Assembly: GCF_011602085.1 (NCBI RefSeq)
Contig: NZ_JAAONY010000001.1
Coordinates: forward strand, 310,001-374,000
DNA from: Pseudoteredinibacter isoporae
GTDB taxonomy: Bacteria; Pseudomonadota; Gammaproteobacteria; Pseudomonadales; Cellvibrionaceae
DNA length: 64,000 bases
Direction of reading: 5' to 3'
The notes beneath the pieces were generated by a model. It was not told the origin of the DNA and searched no databases. It saw only the letters and a program-made list of their open reading frames with translations. This document shows, piece by piece, positions 27,279-36,462 of this stretch (within the stretch, counting starts at the first letter, position 1; every line of letters starts with the position of its first letter). The position numbers were made by a program, and so were the translations under genes.

Positions 27279-28928
27279 CTATACCGTCAACGAGCGATGT
27301 TTATGGCAATACGCAATCAAACCCCGAGTCGAAGAATCAAATTCGCCTTCGTCGCGGCCCGGTTTTGTTAGCGCCTGCTGTACTTCATTGGCCTGTTTTT
27401 TCCCAAGCTCTACACCCCACTGATCAAAAGAACAAATATCGAGTAAAACACCCTGGGCGAAAATCTTGTGCTCATAGAGCGCAATCAATGCGCCCAGTGT
27501 GTTTGGATCGAGACGAGGCAACAGAATGGTGTTACTCGGACGATTGCCTTGATGTACCTTGTGGGGGATGATCTGTTCCATTTCCTGGAGATTGCAGCCT
27601 GCACTCAGTGCGGTGCGCCTCAGGCTATTGGCATCCACGCCATTCATGAGCGCCTGACTTTGCGCAATAAGGTTGGCGAGTAAAATATCCTGGTGGTGCT
27701 CGATCGTAATTTCGCTGCTCACCGAACCTATAAAATCCGCAGGTACTACATTCATACCCTGGTGCAGATATTGATAAAAGGCATGTTGACCATCGATGCC
27801 GGTCTGGCCCCAGATCAATGGCACGGTTTGATAATCGATGGGCTCGCCGTGTATGTTTACGGACTTACCATTGCTCTCCATTTCGGCTTGTTGCATATAG
27901 GCCGAGAACAGATGCAAACCTTGATCGTAGGGAAGAATCGCCTGGGCACGGAAATTCAAGAAGGTGGTGTTCCACAAACTTAACAGCGCCAACAGAACGG
28001 GTGCATTTTCATTGATAGGGGCGGAGAGAAAATGCTTGTCCATGTTTTCAGCGCCGCGCAGAAGTTTTTCGAAATTGTCAAAACCCAGCTCCAGAGCGAT
28101 CGGTAAACCAATAGCGGACCACAGTGAGAATCGCCCACCGACCCAGTCCCACATTTCAAAAATGTTCTCTTCCAGCACACCAAACTCACGCGCTTTGGCG
28201 AAATCCGAAGTTACCGCCACAACGTGTTTTTCAACGGCTTTTTTATCGAACAATGCCGACTCCAACCAGTTCAATGCCGTGCGCGCATTGGTCATGGTTT
28301 CGGTGGTGGTAAACGTTTTGGATGAGACCACAAACAGCACGGTTTGCGGATTTAGCGGCCGCAGGGTTTCCGCCAGACTGTTGCCATCGACATTCGAGAC
28401 GTAGTGAACCCGCAGTTCGCTATCGGCGTAGGGTTTCAGGGCCTGGCTCACCATTTTGGGACCGAGGTTGGAACCGCCCACACCGAGGCTGACCACATCA
28501 CGAATCTTTTTACGGGTGCTGCCTCGCCATTCACCGTCACGAACCAACTCTACAAAGTTTTGCATCTTGGCCAGCTCGGCCGCAATTTTTGTCTGGACGT
28601 TTTCTCCGTTCACCTGAACCGCAGAACCACTGGAATCCCTTAAGGCCGTATGCAGTACCGCTCGGTTTTCGGTGGTGTTGATCATTTCCCCCGAAAACAT
28701 GGCCCGGGTTTTATCCACCAGACCAACCTCTTCGGCCAGATCAAACAAGGAGCCCATAACCTCTTCATCGATCAGGTTCTTCGAATAATCCAGATACATA
28801 TCAGGCAACTCCAGACTGAAGCGGGCCGCCCGTTCGGCATCCTGGGAAAACAGCTTTTGCAAAGACCAGTGCTTCGCCGGCTCGGCAAGGTCTTTTAAAC
28901 GGCGCCAACTGTCCAGTTGTGTACGCAT
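27279..28928 (-). CDS. pgi: Glucose-6-phosphate isomerase
   Basis: 549 residues, normal length for the bacterial enzyme. It interconverts glucose-6-phosphate and fructose-6-phosphate in the cytoplasm. Visible signatures: SLGVGGSNLGP, SKTFTTTETMTNA, the PGI signature GGRFSLWSAIGLP and the C-terminal FDQWGVELGKK carrying the catalytic Lys. AGGAG lies 10 nt before the ATG at 28928. The gene is divergent from nagR, and a perfect NagR-type operator lies in the shared region, so pgi probably belongs to the GlcNAc regulon, taking fructose-6-phosphate from NagB into hexose metabolism. Confidence 0.96.
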   Translation of the reverse strand: MRTQLDSWRRLKDLAEPAKHWSLQKLFSQDAERAARFSLELPDMYLDYSKNLIDEEVMGSLFDLAEEVGLVDKTRAMFSGEMINTTENRAVLHTALRDSSGSAVQVNGENVQTKIAAELAKMQNFVELVRDGEWRGSTRKKIRDVVSLGVGGSNLGPKMVSQALKPYADSELRVHYVSNVDGNSLAETLRPLNPQTVLFVVSSKTFTTTETMTNARTALNWLESALFDKKAVEKHVVAVTSDFAKAREFGVLEENIFEMWDWVGGRFSLWSAIGLPIALELGFDNFEKLLRGAENMDKHFLSAPINENAPVLLALLSLWNTTFLNFRAQAILPYDQGLHLFSAYMQQAEMESNGKSVNIHGEPIDYQTVPLIWGQTGIDGQHAFYQYLHQGMNVVPADFIGSVSSEITIEHHQDILLANLIAQSQALMNGVDANSLRRTALSAGCNLQEMEQIIPHKVHQGNRPSNTILLPRLDPNTLGALIALYEHKIFAQGVLLDICSFDQWGVELGKKQANEVQQALTKPGRDEGEFDSSTRGLIAYCHKHRSLTV

Positions 28929-29004
28929 AGATCAGGCACTCCTATGTAATCGATTCACTGTCGTGTGGTTCTGGTGTTGATCCCACGTTTGTTCAAAAAA
29001 CAAA

Positions 29005-29018
29005 TGACAACGTTGTCA
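29005..29018. promoter_or_regulatory. NagR-type operator, pgi-nagR intergenic region
   Basis: TGACAACGTTGTCA is a perfect 14-bp palindrome, typical of LacI-family operators with a central CG. It shares its core GACAACGTTGTC with sites before nagA, the TonB receptor and the GlcNAc kinase gene. Placed 77 bp before pgi and 134 bp before nagR, it can control both. Confidence 0.85.
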
Positions 29019-29152
29019 AAAAGATTCGAAGAGATTAAATAGAAATGCGATGACTGTCAACGCCGGGGCGATGCCCTGCGCCAGGGTTGCGGGGTGGGTC
29101 TGTACACAGTAGGCTAGCTCCGCCTAACTCGTACAAAGTAACAAGTTCCTAT

Positions 29153-30181
29153 ATGAAGACCACTATTAAGGATGTCGCCAAGCTCGCGGGCGTATCGTTT
29201 AAGACTGTTTCCCGGGTCATAAACCATGAACCCAATGTCGCCCCCAAGCTGCAGGAACAAGTCTGGGCCGCGGTAAAAGAGCTGAACTATCAACCCAATC
29301 GCTCTGCCCGTCTGCTGCGCGGTACCGCCTCATCCCTGGGCTTGATCTACGACAATCCCAATAGTCACTACATTATTGAACTGCAAAACGGCATCTTAAA
29401 AGAATGCCATAAGCATGGCTTTGAACTGATTATTCATCCCTGTGAAGCGACCTCGAAAGACATCGTTGATGAAATTCTGAGTATGACCCAACGCAGCCAG
29501 GTGGCGGGCTTAGTCCTGACACCGCCACTGTCGGAAATGCCGGAAGTTATCGACCAGTTACAACAGGCAGGGGTGGTGCTTGTTCGCATCATTTCGGCCC
29601 AACAGGCAGACACCATTTCCAGCTGTGTGTTTATCGATGACCACCGAGCGGCTTACCAAATAACCCAACATCTGATCGATCTGGGCCACAAAGACATTGC
29701 CTTTCTGGGAGGCGATATTGACCATCGCTCCAGCCTGGAACGCAAGGACGGCTACCTCAAAGCCCTGGAAGACAATAAGCTGGACGCCAAAGCCGAGCTG
29801 ATTCTTGATGGCCACTACTCCTTTGAATCGGGTGTCGCCAATAGCGAAATTCTGCTGCAACAGGACAAGCGTCCCTCAGCCATATTTGCCTGTAACGATG
29901 AGATCGCGGCCGGTACTCTGTTTACCGCCCGCCGCCTGGGTTTGGAAGTCCCCTCGGATTTATCCATTGCGGGTTTTGAGGACAGCCCCTTCTCCCGTCA
30001 GTCCTGGCCGCAATTAACCACCTCCCAGCAAGCCGGGCAGGAAATCGCCCAAAAAGCCGCAGGCATCCTGATTGACGAGATTCGCCAACGCAAGAAATCC
30101 AAGCAGGGTTACGCCTGGCAGGGTTATGGTTTCTGCCCTCAGCTTGTAGAGCGCGACTCTACCGGCCCCAAAAGCACCTAG
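29153..30181 (+). CDS. nagR: LacI-family repressor of GlcNAc utilisation
   Basis: 342 residues. The start MKTTIKDVAKLAGVS at 29153 is fixed by the LacI helix-turn-helix (residues 4-25, VAKLAGVSFKTVSRVIN) and hinge (NRSARLLRG); the longer upstream frame is not conserved-looking. Residues ~60-335 form a periplasmic-binding-like effector domain (FIDDHRAAYQITQHLIDLGH, PSAIFACNDEIAAG). It sits next to nagA-nagB and palindromic operators of LacI type precede every GlcNAc gene group in the window, so it is very likely NagR; the inducer is presumably a GlcNAc phosphate (inference from studied NagR proteins). Confidence 0.9.
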   Translation: MKTTIKDVAKLAGVSFKTVSRVINHEPNVAPKLQEQVWAAVKELNYQPNRSARLLRGTASSLGLIYDNPNSHYIIELQNGILKECHKHGFELIIHPCEATSKDIVDEILSMTQRSQVAGLVLTPPLSEMPEVIDQLQQAGVVLVRIISAQQADTISSCVFIDDHRAAYQITQHLIDLGHKDIAFLGGDIDHRSSLERKDGYLKALEDNKLDAKAELILDGHYSFESGVANSEILLQQDKRPSAIFACNDEIAAGTLFTARRLGLEVPSDLSIAGFEDSPFSRQSWPQLTTSQQAGQEIAQKAAGILIDEIRQRKKSKQGYAWQGYGFCPQLVERDSTGPKST

Positions 30182-30230
30182 GTACATCCCAAGCCTCGTT
30201 CCGGTCTGATCCAATTTTTTTCGGAAACAT

Positions 30231-30260
30231 GTGACAACGTTGTCTCAATAATACTATACT
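30231..30260 (+). promoter_or_regulatory. nagA promoter with overlapping NagR operator
   Basis: Operator TGACAACGTTGTCT at 30232-30245. A plausible sigma-70 promoter overlaps it: GTGACA (30231-30236) as -35 and TATACT (30255-30260) as -10 with an 18-bp spacer, so bound repressor would occlude the -35 element. The next gene, nagA, starts 33 bp after the -10. Confidence 0.7.
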
Positions 30261-30293
30261 GCTCCCCAAGCAGATAATAATGACCGTATCACT

Positions 30294-31472
30294 ATGGCTA
30301 AGAATGACCCGATCCGCGCGATCCTCTGCCGGCAGATCTTTGATGGCGAGCAGCGACACCACAATGCGGCGCTGCTGATTGCAGGCCACAAGATACTGGC
30401 GATCAAGCCACAATCCGAATTAAGCGGTGATGAAATCATCGTTGATCTCGGCGATCGCCTGCTGGCACCAGGCCTGATCGATATACAGGTCAATGGTGGC
30501 GGAGATGTGTTGTTTAACAAGCAACCCAATCTTGATGGGCTGAAGCAAATCGCCAATGCCCATCTGAGCCTGGGTACAAGTCGCATCATGCCGACCATCA
30601 TCAGCGATGAGCAAAGCATTCGACAGCAAGCGGCCGATGCCGTACAGCAAGCCCGGAATGAACAGCTTTCCGGAATTCTCGGGCTCCATCTTGAAGGGCC
30701 ATTTTTTGCTCGCAGCAAACGCGGTGCCCATAAAGAGGAATTTATTCGTCGCCTCGAATCCGACGATGCCGAAGCTCTGAAAAAGATCGCCCAAAAACTG
30801 CTGCTTATGGTGACACTCGCGCCGGAAGCCGTCCCCGCCAACACCCTTCAGGAACTGGCACAGCAAAACATTCATGTCTGGGCCGGGCACAGCAACGCCA
30901 GTTATGAACAGGCCGTGGCCGCACTTGAAGAAGGCGTATGCGGATTTACTCATCTGTTTAACGCCATGAGCAGCATCCAGGCGCGTGACCCCGGTTTGCT
31001 GGGTGCCGCACTGGAAGACCAACACAGTTACTGTGGACTGATTGCCGATGGGCACCACGTACACCCCAGCAATATACGACTGCTGCTGCGCAGCAAATCG
31101 AAAGGCAAAGTGGTGTTGGTCAGTGATGCTATGGCCACCGTCGGTGGCCATAAAAATACGTTTGATTTGTATGAAGAAACCTTGAGCGTTCAAGGAAGCA
31201 TCTTAATTAACGGCGAAGGCAATCTCGCCGGCAGCGCCATTGCGTTAATCGACGCCATTCATTTTCTCCGCGAACAAGACATCGTCAGTCTGGATGAAGC
31301 CCTGCGCATGGCCAGCCTTTACCCGGCCCAGAGCCTCGGGCTGGAACACAAACTGGGGTATTTAAAAGCAGGTTATGAAGCCGATTTTATCTGTCTGGAG
31401 AACGATTTGCAGGTATACGCCAGCAGCTGTGCTGGAAACATTATATTCAAACAGGAGACCAAACGGGGCTAA
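30294..31472 (+). CDS. nagA: N-acetylglucosamine-6-phosphate deacetylase
   Basis: 392 residues, amidohydrolase superfamily. It removes acetate from GlcNAc-6-phosphate to give glucosamine-6-phosphate. Visible motifs: LLAPGLIDIQVNG, LGLHLEGPFF (catalytic/metal Glu), WAGHSNASYE (metal His), GFTHLFNAMSS (metal His), LIADGHHVHP and VLVSDAMATVGG (catalytic Asp). First gene of the operon nagA-nagB-hexosaminidase-halogenase pair, repressed through the operator at 30232. The ATG at 30294 has a weak ribosome site. Confidence 0.95.
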   Translation: MAKNDPIRAILCRQIFDGEQRHHNAALLIAGHKILAIKPQSELSGDEIIVDLGDRLLAPGLIDIQVNGGGDVLFNKQPNLDGLKQIANAHLSLGTSRIMPTIISDEQSIRQQAADAVQQARNEQLSGILGLHLEGPFFARSKRGAHKEEFIRRLESDDAEALKKIAQKLLLMVTLAPEAVPANTLQELAQQNIHVWAGHSNASYEQAVAALEEGVCGFTHLFNAMSSIQARDPGLLGAALEDQHSYCGLIADGHHVHPSNIRLLLRSKSKGKVVLVSDAMATVGGHKNTFDLYEETLSVQGSILINGEGNLAGSAIALIDAIHFLREQDIVSLDEALRMASLYPAQSLGLEHKLGYLKAGYEADFICLENDLQVYASSCAGNIIFKQETKRG

Positions 31473-31475
31473 GCC

Positions 31476-32270
31476 ATGAGGATTGTGATCAAAGAAAATC
31501 GATATGAAGCTTCGGCCTTTGCGGCGGAAGCCATTGCATTGCAACTTCAGCAAAAACCAACATCTGTTCTCGGCCTGGCCACTGGATCAACACCCACGTT
31601 GTGCTATGAACAACTGATTCGCTTGTACAAAGAAGGCTATGTTGATTTTTCCCAGGCATCCAGTTTCAATCTGGATGAATATCACGGCTTATCTCCTGAA
31701 CACCCACAAAGCTACCGCTACTTTATGCAGCAACAGCTGTTTGATCATATCAATATTGATGTGAAGAACACCCATGTCCCAGACGGCTTAAATGAAAACC
31801 CGATACAGGCTTGTTCCGACTATGAGGATGAAATTAATGCTCACGGCGGCATTGATATACAAGTACTCGGCATTGGGCGCAATGGGCATATTGGTTTCAA
31901 TGAACCCACCTCGGGTTTGCAATCCCGAACGCGGATTAAAACACTGACGCAATCGACCACTAATGCCAATTCAAGATTCTTTGGTAATGGCGAATTCCAA
32001 CCCGAGCTGGCGCTCACCATGGGCATTGGCACCATCCTCGAAGCCCGGAAAATTTTATTGTTGGCCTTCGGCGAAGAAAAATCACAAGCGGTGCAAACCA
32101 TGATTGAGGGAGCCCTAAGTGCCTACTGTCCAGCTTCGGCCCTGCAACTGCATCCCGATGCGATTATCGTCCTGGATCGGGATGCGGCCAGCCGTTTGGA
32201 GCACATTGAGTTTTTTATTGAGGTTGAAGAAAAGCAGCAGGCCTTAATGAAAACCTTGAATTTATCCTGA
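31476..32270 (+). CDS. nagB: Glucosamine-6-phosphate deaminase
   Basis: 264 residues, standard NagB length. It converts glucosamine-6-phosphate to fructose-6-phosphate and ammonia. Visible features: LATGSTPTLCYEQL phosphate loop, SFNLDEYHGLSP (catalytic Asp), VLGIGRNGHIGFNEP (catalytic Asp-His-Glu relay equivalent) and LALTMGIGTILEA. It follows nagA by 3 bp with GGGG just upstream, so the two are coupled. The product links to Pgi encoded nearby. Confidence 0.96.
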   Translation: MRIVIKENRYEASAFAAEAIALQLQQKPTSVLGLATGSTPTLCYEQLIRLYKEGYVDFSQASSFNLDEYHGLSPEHPQSYRYFMQQQLFDHINIDVKNTHVPDGLNENPIQACSDYEDEINAHGGIDIQVLGIGRNGHIGFNEPTSGLQSRTRIKTLTQSTTNANSRFFGNGEFQPELALTMGIGTILEARKILLLAFGEEKSQAVQTMIEGALSAYCPASALQLHPDAIIVLDRDAASRLEHIEFFIEVEEKQQALMKTLNLS

Positions 32271-32321
32271 GAAGGCCCCGGCCCTGAATCGTAACAATCC
32301 GAAAATTACTGGAGAATAATA

Positions 32322-34898
32322 ATGAAAAGGCTTTGGGTGTGTTTTGCATTGTTGATCTGCGCTTGTCAAAGCCAGCAAGAACAGCTGAATACCTTGGGTG
32401 AGGTGTTGGATGTTCGCTATCAGGTAGTGAATAATCAGGCCGACGGCGAGTGCAATATTCTCCATGAAAAAGCACCCTGCTTTGAAGCTGAGCTTTTCAT
32501 TGAATCTCCGATCGACTATCCCGGCACCGAATGGCAGCTGTACTTCAGCCACTACTCGCCCATACATGAAGTTTACAACGAAGACTTTATTATCGAGCGT
32601 ATTCAAGGAGACCTGCACCGGCTACGCCCCAGCAACAGCTTCAAAGGTTTGAAAGCCGACCATGCTTACAAAATTCCATTCCGGGCATCCTTCTGGCATT
32701 TAACCGAGAGCGATATTTTTCCCAATTTCTTTTTGCATGTTGACGGTCTGGAACCGGCGATTGTGCAATCTACCGTCATGGAATTTGATTCAGAAACCGG
32801 GCTGGAAGCCCCGGCTTTTGTTTTACCCCCTGAGAACCCTGAAAAACATCATAAGCGAAATAAAAAAGATCTGACGGTCATTGCCGATGCGCCTTATCTC
32901 TATAAGGCGTTTGGAGATCGACACACTGAACACCAGACACCGGCAAGCTCTGAGGCCTTGGTGATACCTAAACCCAAAACGATAGAACACCTCGGTAGTC
33001 AGCTTATTACCTTGAGTGCGCTGCATATCGCAAAAAATGATTTTCCCGAAAACACTCATACTGCCGCTCTGGAATATTTAGAAAAACTGGGATTACCCGT
33101 CACGAAAGATCAACAGCTGGCTTTGAATTTTACACGTGATCATAGCCTCAAGGCTGATGGCTACCAACTTCGAATCGATAAAGGCGGCATCGATATTCGT
33201 ACGGCAGACGCTGCTGGCAGCAACTATGCGCTTTACACACTTGCTCAGCTTTGGCACAGCGGCAAAGGCCAGCTACCAAGCATCAGTATTAGTGACGAGC
33301 CTCGCTATGCTTATCGCGGAATGCACCTAGACCTTTCCCGTAATTTTTTATCGAAAGCCTTTATTCTAGAACTCATGCAACAAATGGCTGCGGTAAAACT
33401 CAACAAACTGCATTTGCATTTGGCCGATGACGAAGGCTGGCGACTGGCGATTCATGCATTACCCGAGTTAACGGACATCGGGGCAAAACGCTGTCTCGAT
33501 CTAAAAGAGGAGCGTTGCCTGATTACTCAACTCGGCGACGGTCCATTTCCCAAAGCAAATCAGTTTCTGACCCAGGACGATTATCTGGACATATTGAAAG
33601 CCGCAAAATCCAGAAACATCGAAGTGATTCCCTCTTTTGACGCCCCCGGTCATGCACGAGCGGCCATTAAATCCATGGAAGCGCGTTATAAAATGTTGAG
33701 TAAAGCAGGCAAACAAAAAGCCGCGGAAGAATTTTTACTCAGTGACTTTGAAGATCGCAGTGAATACATTTCCCATCAACATTACAATGACAACACCATC
33801 AACCCCTGTATGGAATCGACTTACCGCTTCTTTGACGTGGTTATTGATGAGATTCAAGGTTTGCATGAGCAGGCCGGCTGGCCATTGAAAACCTACCACA
33901 TTGGCGCCGATGAATCGCCTGGTGCCTGGAAAGCCTCTCCGGTATGTGAAAGCTTTCTGACTGATAATCCCTATGGCATCCGTCACAACGCAGAGTTGAC
34001 CGCGTACTTTATAGAACGTTTGGTGACTCTACTGGAAGACAAAGGCATCAAAGCCGCCGCCTGGAATGACGGTCTTAATCATGTTGAATCCAGCCTGGCC
34101 GGAAAAAACATTCAATCCCATGCCTGGACACCCTTGTTTTGGAAAGGCCATGAAGTAGCTCAACGCCACGCCAATTTAAAATGGGATGTTGTGGTGTCCA
34201 CGCCTGACGCCACTTATTTTGATTTCCCCTATCAAGCTCATTACAAGGAAAGGGGCTTTTATTGGGCATCAAGAAGTATCGATACCAAAAAAGCCTTCGA
34301 CTTTATGCCGGACAATTTGCCCGCTCACGCAGAAATTTGGAAAAATCGCAATGGCAAAGCGTATAAAGTTGATGACAGTGTCGCTCCACAAGAAAATGCG
34401 TTCTTCGGTTTGCAAGGCCAGTTATGGACAGAAGTGGTTCGCAGCGATACACAAGCTGAATACATGATTTACCCGCGTTTGTTTGCGCTGGCCGAACGTG
34501 CATGGCACAAGGCAGATTGGGAATTGGCGTATACCGCAAACCGAGTCTACTCCGAAGACAGTCAGTACTTTTCGAGCAATCGATCAACGCGGGAATCCGA
34601 TTGGCATCGATTCAGCTTTGCGCTCAGTGAGGCGATGAAACGCTTGGACGAATGGCACATTGAATATCGTCTGCCCGTGATTGGCGCCATCGTCAAAAAC
34701 GATCAGCTGCATTGGCAAAGCCCGGTTCCGAACCTCCCATTGGAATACCAGACCGATGATGGCCACTGGCAAACACTTCCAGGCTCACAAGGAAAGCTCG
34801 ACCTGGAAACTTCCGTCGATTCACAAGCTATAAAAATTCGGAGTTTGAATCATAAACTCAATAGAGCTGGTCGGGAGCTTAGCGTTCCCCTGGAGTAA
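32322..34898 (+). CDS. GH20 beta-N-acetylhexosaminidase, outer-membrane lipoprotein
   Basis: 858 residues. Lipoprotein signal with lipobox ICAC (Cys17) predicts lipidation. An N-terminal CHB_HEX-type carbohydrate-binding domain (residues ~30-180), a GH20b-type domain (~215-330) and the GH20 (beta/alpha)8 catalytic domain follow. The catalytic pair is Asp530-Glu531 in HIGADES, and FHGMHLD-like RGMHLDLSRNF and HLHLADDEGWRL are family motifs. It releases GlcNAc from non-reducing ends of chito-oligosaccharides, likely at the outer membrane or in the periplasm. GGAG precedes the ATG; the gene lies 51 bp after nagB in the NagR operon. Confidence 0.94.
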   Translation: MKRLWVCFALLICACQSQQEQLNTLGEVLDVRYQVVNNQADGECNILHEKAPCFEAELFIESPIDYPGTEWQLYFSHYSPIHEVYNEDFIIERIQGDLHRLRPSNSFKGLKADHAYKIPFRASFWHLTESDIFPNFFLHVDGLEPAIVQSTVMEFDSETGLEAPAFVLPPENPEKHHKRNKKDLTVIADAPYLYKAFGDRHTEHQTPASSEALVIPKPKTIEHLGSQLITLSALHIAKNDFPENTHTAALEYLEKLGLPVTKDQQLALNFTRDHSLKADGYQLRIDKGGIDIRTADAAGSNYALYTLAQLWHSGKGQLPSISISDEPRYAYRGMHLDLSRNFLSKAFILELMQQMAAVKLNKLHLHLADDEGWRLAIHALPELTDIGAKRCLDLKEERCLITQLGDGPFPKANQFLTQDDYLDILKAAKSRNIEVIPSFDAPGHARAAIKSMEARYKMLSKAGKQKAAEEFLLSDFEDRSEYISHQHYNDNTINPCMESTYRFFDVVIDEIQGLHEQAGWPLKTYHIGADESPGAWKASPVCESFLTDNPYGIRHNAELTAYFIERLVTLLEDKGIKAAAWNDGLNHVESSLAGKNIQSHAWTPLFWKGHEVAQRHANLKWDVVVSTPDATYFDFPYQAHYKERGFYWASRSIDTKKAFDFMPDNLPAHAEIWKNRNGKAYKVDDSVAPQENAFFGLQGQLWTEVVRSDTQAEYMIYPRLFALAERAWHKADWELAYTANRVYSEDSQYFSSNRSTRESDWHRFSFALSEAMKRLDEWHIEYRLPVIGAIVKNDQLHWQSPVPNLPLEYQTDDGHWQTLPGSQGKLDLETSVDSQAIKIRSLNHKLNRAGRELSVPLE

Positions 34899-34904
34899 TA
34901 CGAC

Positions 34905-36413
34905 ATGGGTGAAACACTCAAATTTGTTATCGTCGGTGGCGGCACGGCCGGCTGGATGTGTGCCAGCTTATTGCAACATCACTTTTCAGATACGGCTGAG
35001 ATTCTGTTGGTCGAATCCGAGAGTCGGGGAATTATCGGTGTCGGCGAGGGTTCAACGCCCTCATTAAAACGCTTTTTTGAAACGCTGAACATCCCGGAGC
35101 AGGAGTGGATGCCCAAATGCAATGCCAGTTACAAATGCGGTATTCGCTTCCCCGGTTGGCTGAGTGACCCGAAGGAAAGCTATTTTCACCCATTTTATTC
35201 CCAGGCCGATCACAGCTGCGCGCTAAAGTTCTTTCGAAACTGTCAGTTACGGCGGGCCGGCTGGAATATTCCCAGCCATCCGGATCAGTTTTTCATCAGC
35301 TCTGAAATCGGGCGTTTGGGACTTTCCCCACTGTCCGAGCATGAAGCCTTTGCTCAATTCGACTATGGCTACCATTTCGATGCCCATTTGCTGGCAGAAT
35401 TTCTGGCCTCAGTTTGCGTTGAACGTGGCGTTATCCATAAAAAACTGGATATCGGGCAGGTACACTGCACAGCGGCAGGCAAAATCGAATCCTTGATCAG
35501 CGAATGCGGCGAGAAAATTTCCGGGGATGTCTTTTTTGATGCCAGTGGCTTTAAACGTTTATTGTGCATCGAAGCCCAAGGTACCGCCTTTCTCGATTAC
35601 TCGAGATATCTGATCAATAATGCTGCCGTCGCCATGCCCTGCCCACTTCCAGCAGAACAGGACATTCCTTCCGAGACATTGTCTGAAGCCATGCCCTTTG
35701 GTTGGCGTTGGCAAATCCCTTTGCAAAGTCGAGTCGGTAACGGTTATGTGTTCAATCGCGATTATCTGAACCACGAAGAGGCCCATCTTGCCCTAAGCAA
35801 GATCATTGAGGTCGATCCGAATACGACAAAAGCACTGAAGCTGAATTGGACGCCTGGGCGCCTGGAAAACAACTGGCGAGAAAACTGTGTCGCCATCGGC
35901 TTGTCCCAGGGTTTTCTGGAACCCCTGGAGGCCGCCATGCTGCATACGATTCAGGACACCATTGAAAGCTTTATTGAGTGCTTTAAACAAGGTAACTTCA
36001 GTGGTGAATATCGGCACCGTCACAACCAGCGAATTAATGATCTGATTGATGGCACTCGCGATTACATTCAGGGGCATTATGTCCTGAACACTCGCAGCGA
36101 TACTCAATATTGGCGGGATGCTCGCGAAGCCTGCGAGGTGTCTGATGACCTACAGGCTCTGCTTGAACGCTGGAAGAGCAACGAGGTATTTGAAACCGCC
36201 ATGCAAGAACATCGACGTCGACAGGTCTATCGAAGAACGTCCTGGTATTGTCTGTTCTCCGGCATGGCACACTTTCCAAAAGCTCAACGTACCCCGGAAG
36301 GTGATATGGACGAGTACTGTAAGAAATTGCAAACGATGAGAGATTTGGGTCTGGGTACTTTTACACCTCATCGGGCAGCATTGGAACAACAAGGCCCTCG
36401 ACACATAAAGTAA
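34905..36413 (+). CDS. Flavin-dependent tryptophan-halogenase-family protein (first of pair)
   Basis: 502 residues. FAD-binding VGGGTAGWMCA at the N-terminus, then GVGEGSTPSL, the WxWxIP halogenase motif as WRWQIP, and the residues aligned with the catalytic Lys79/Glu346 of PrnA: Lys77 in CNASYKCGIRF and Glu342 in FLEPLEAA. These keep the hallmarks of an active halogenase. Family members of this type sit in TonB-receptor sugar regulons of many proteobacteria where their substrate is unknown. The gene is 6 bp after the hexosaminidase with a GGAG ribosome site, so it is expressed with GlcNAc catabolism. A needed flavin reductase was not seen nearby. Confidence 0.88.
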   Translation: MGETLKFVIVGGGTAGWMCASLLQHHFSDTAEILLVESESRGIIGVGEGSTPSLKRFFETLNIPEQEWMPKCNASYKCGIRFPGWLSDPKESYFHPFYSQADHSCALKFFRNCQLRRAGWNIPSHPDQFFISSEIGRLGLSPLSEHEAFAQFDYGYHFDAHLLAEFLASVCVERGVIHKKLDIGQVHCTAAGKIESLISECGEKISGDVFFDASGFKRLLCIEAQGTAFLDYSRYLINNAAVAMPCPLPAEQDIPSETLSEAMPFGWRWQIPLQSRVGNGYVFNRDYLNHEEAHLALSKIIEVDPNTTKALKLNWTPGRLENNWRENCVAIGLSQGFLEPLEAAMLHTIQDTIESFIECFKQGNFSGEYRHRHNQRINDLIDGTRDYIQGHYVLNTRSDTQYWRDAREACEVSDDLQALLERWKSNEVFETAMQEHRRRQVYRRTSWYCLFSGMAHFPKAQRTPEGDMDEYCKKLQTMRDLGLGTFTPHRAALEQQGPRHIK

Positions 36414-36462
36414 AACCGACTTCATAACACTGGATCGACCTTAGAGCCCCGGGACGAACATC

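Noticed and set aside
30420-31193. 257-codon minus-strand frame over nagA
   Set aside because: It is antisense to a well-supported nagA with conserved catalytic motifs. Its composition follows from the codon use of the real gene.
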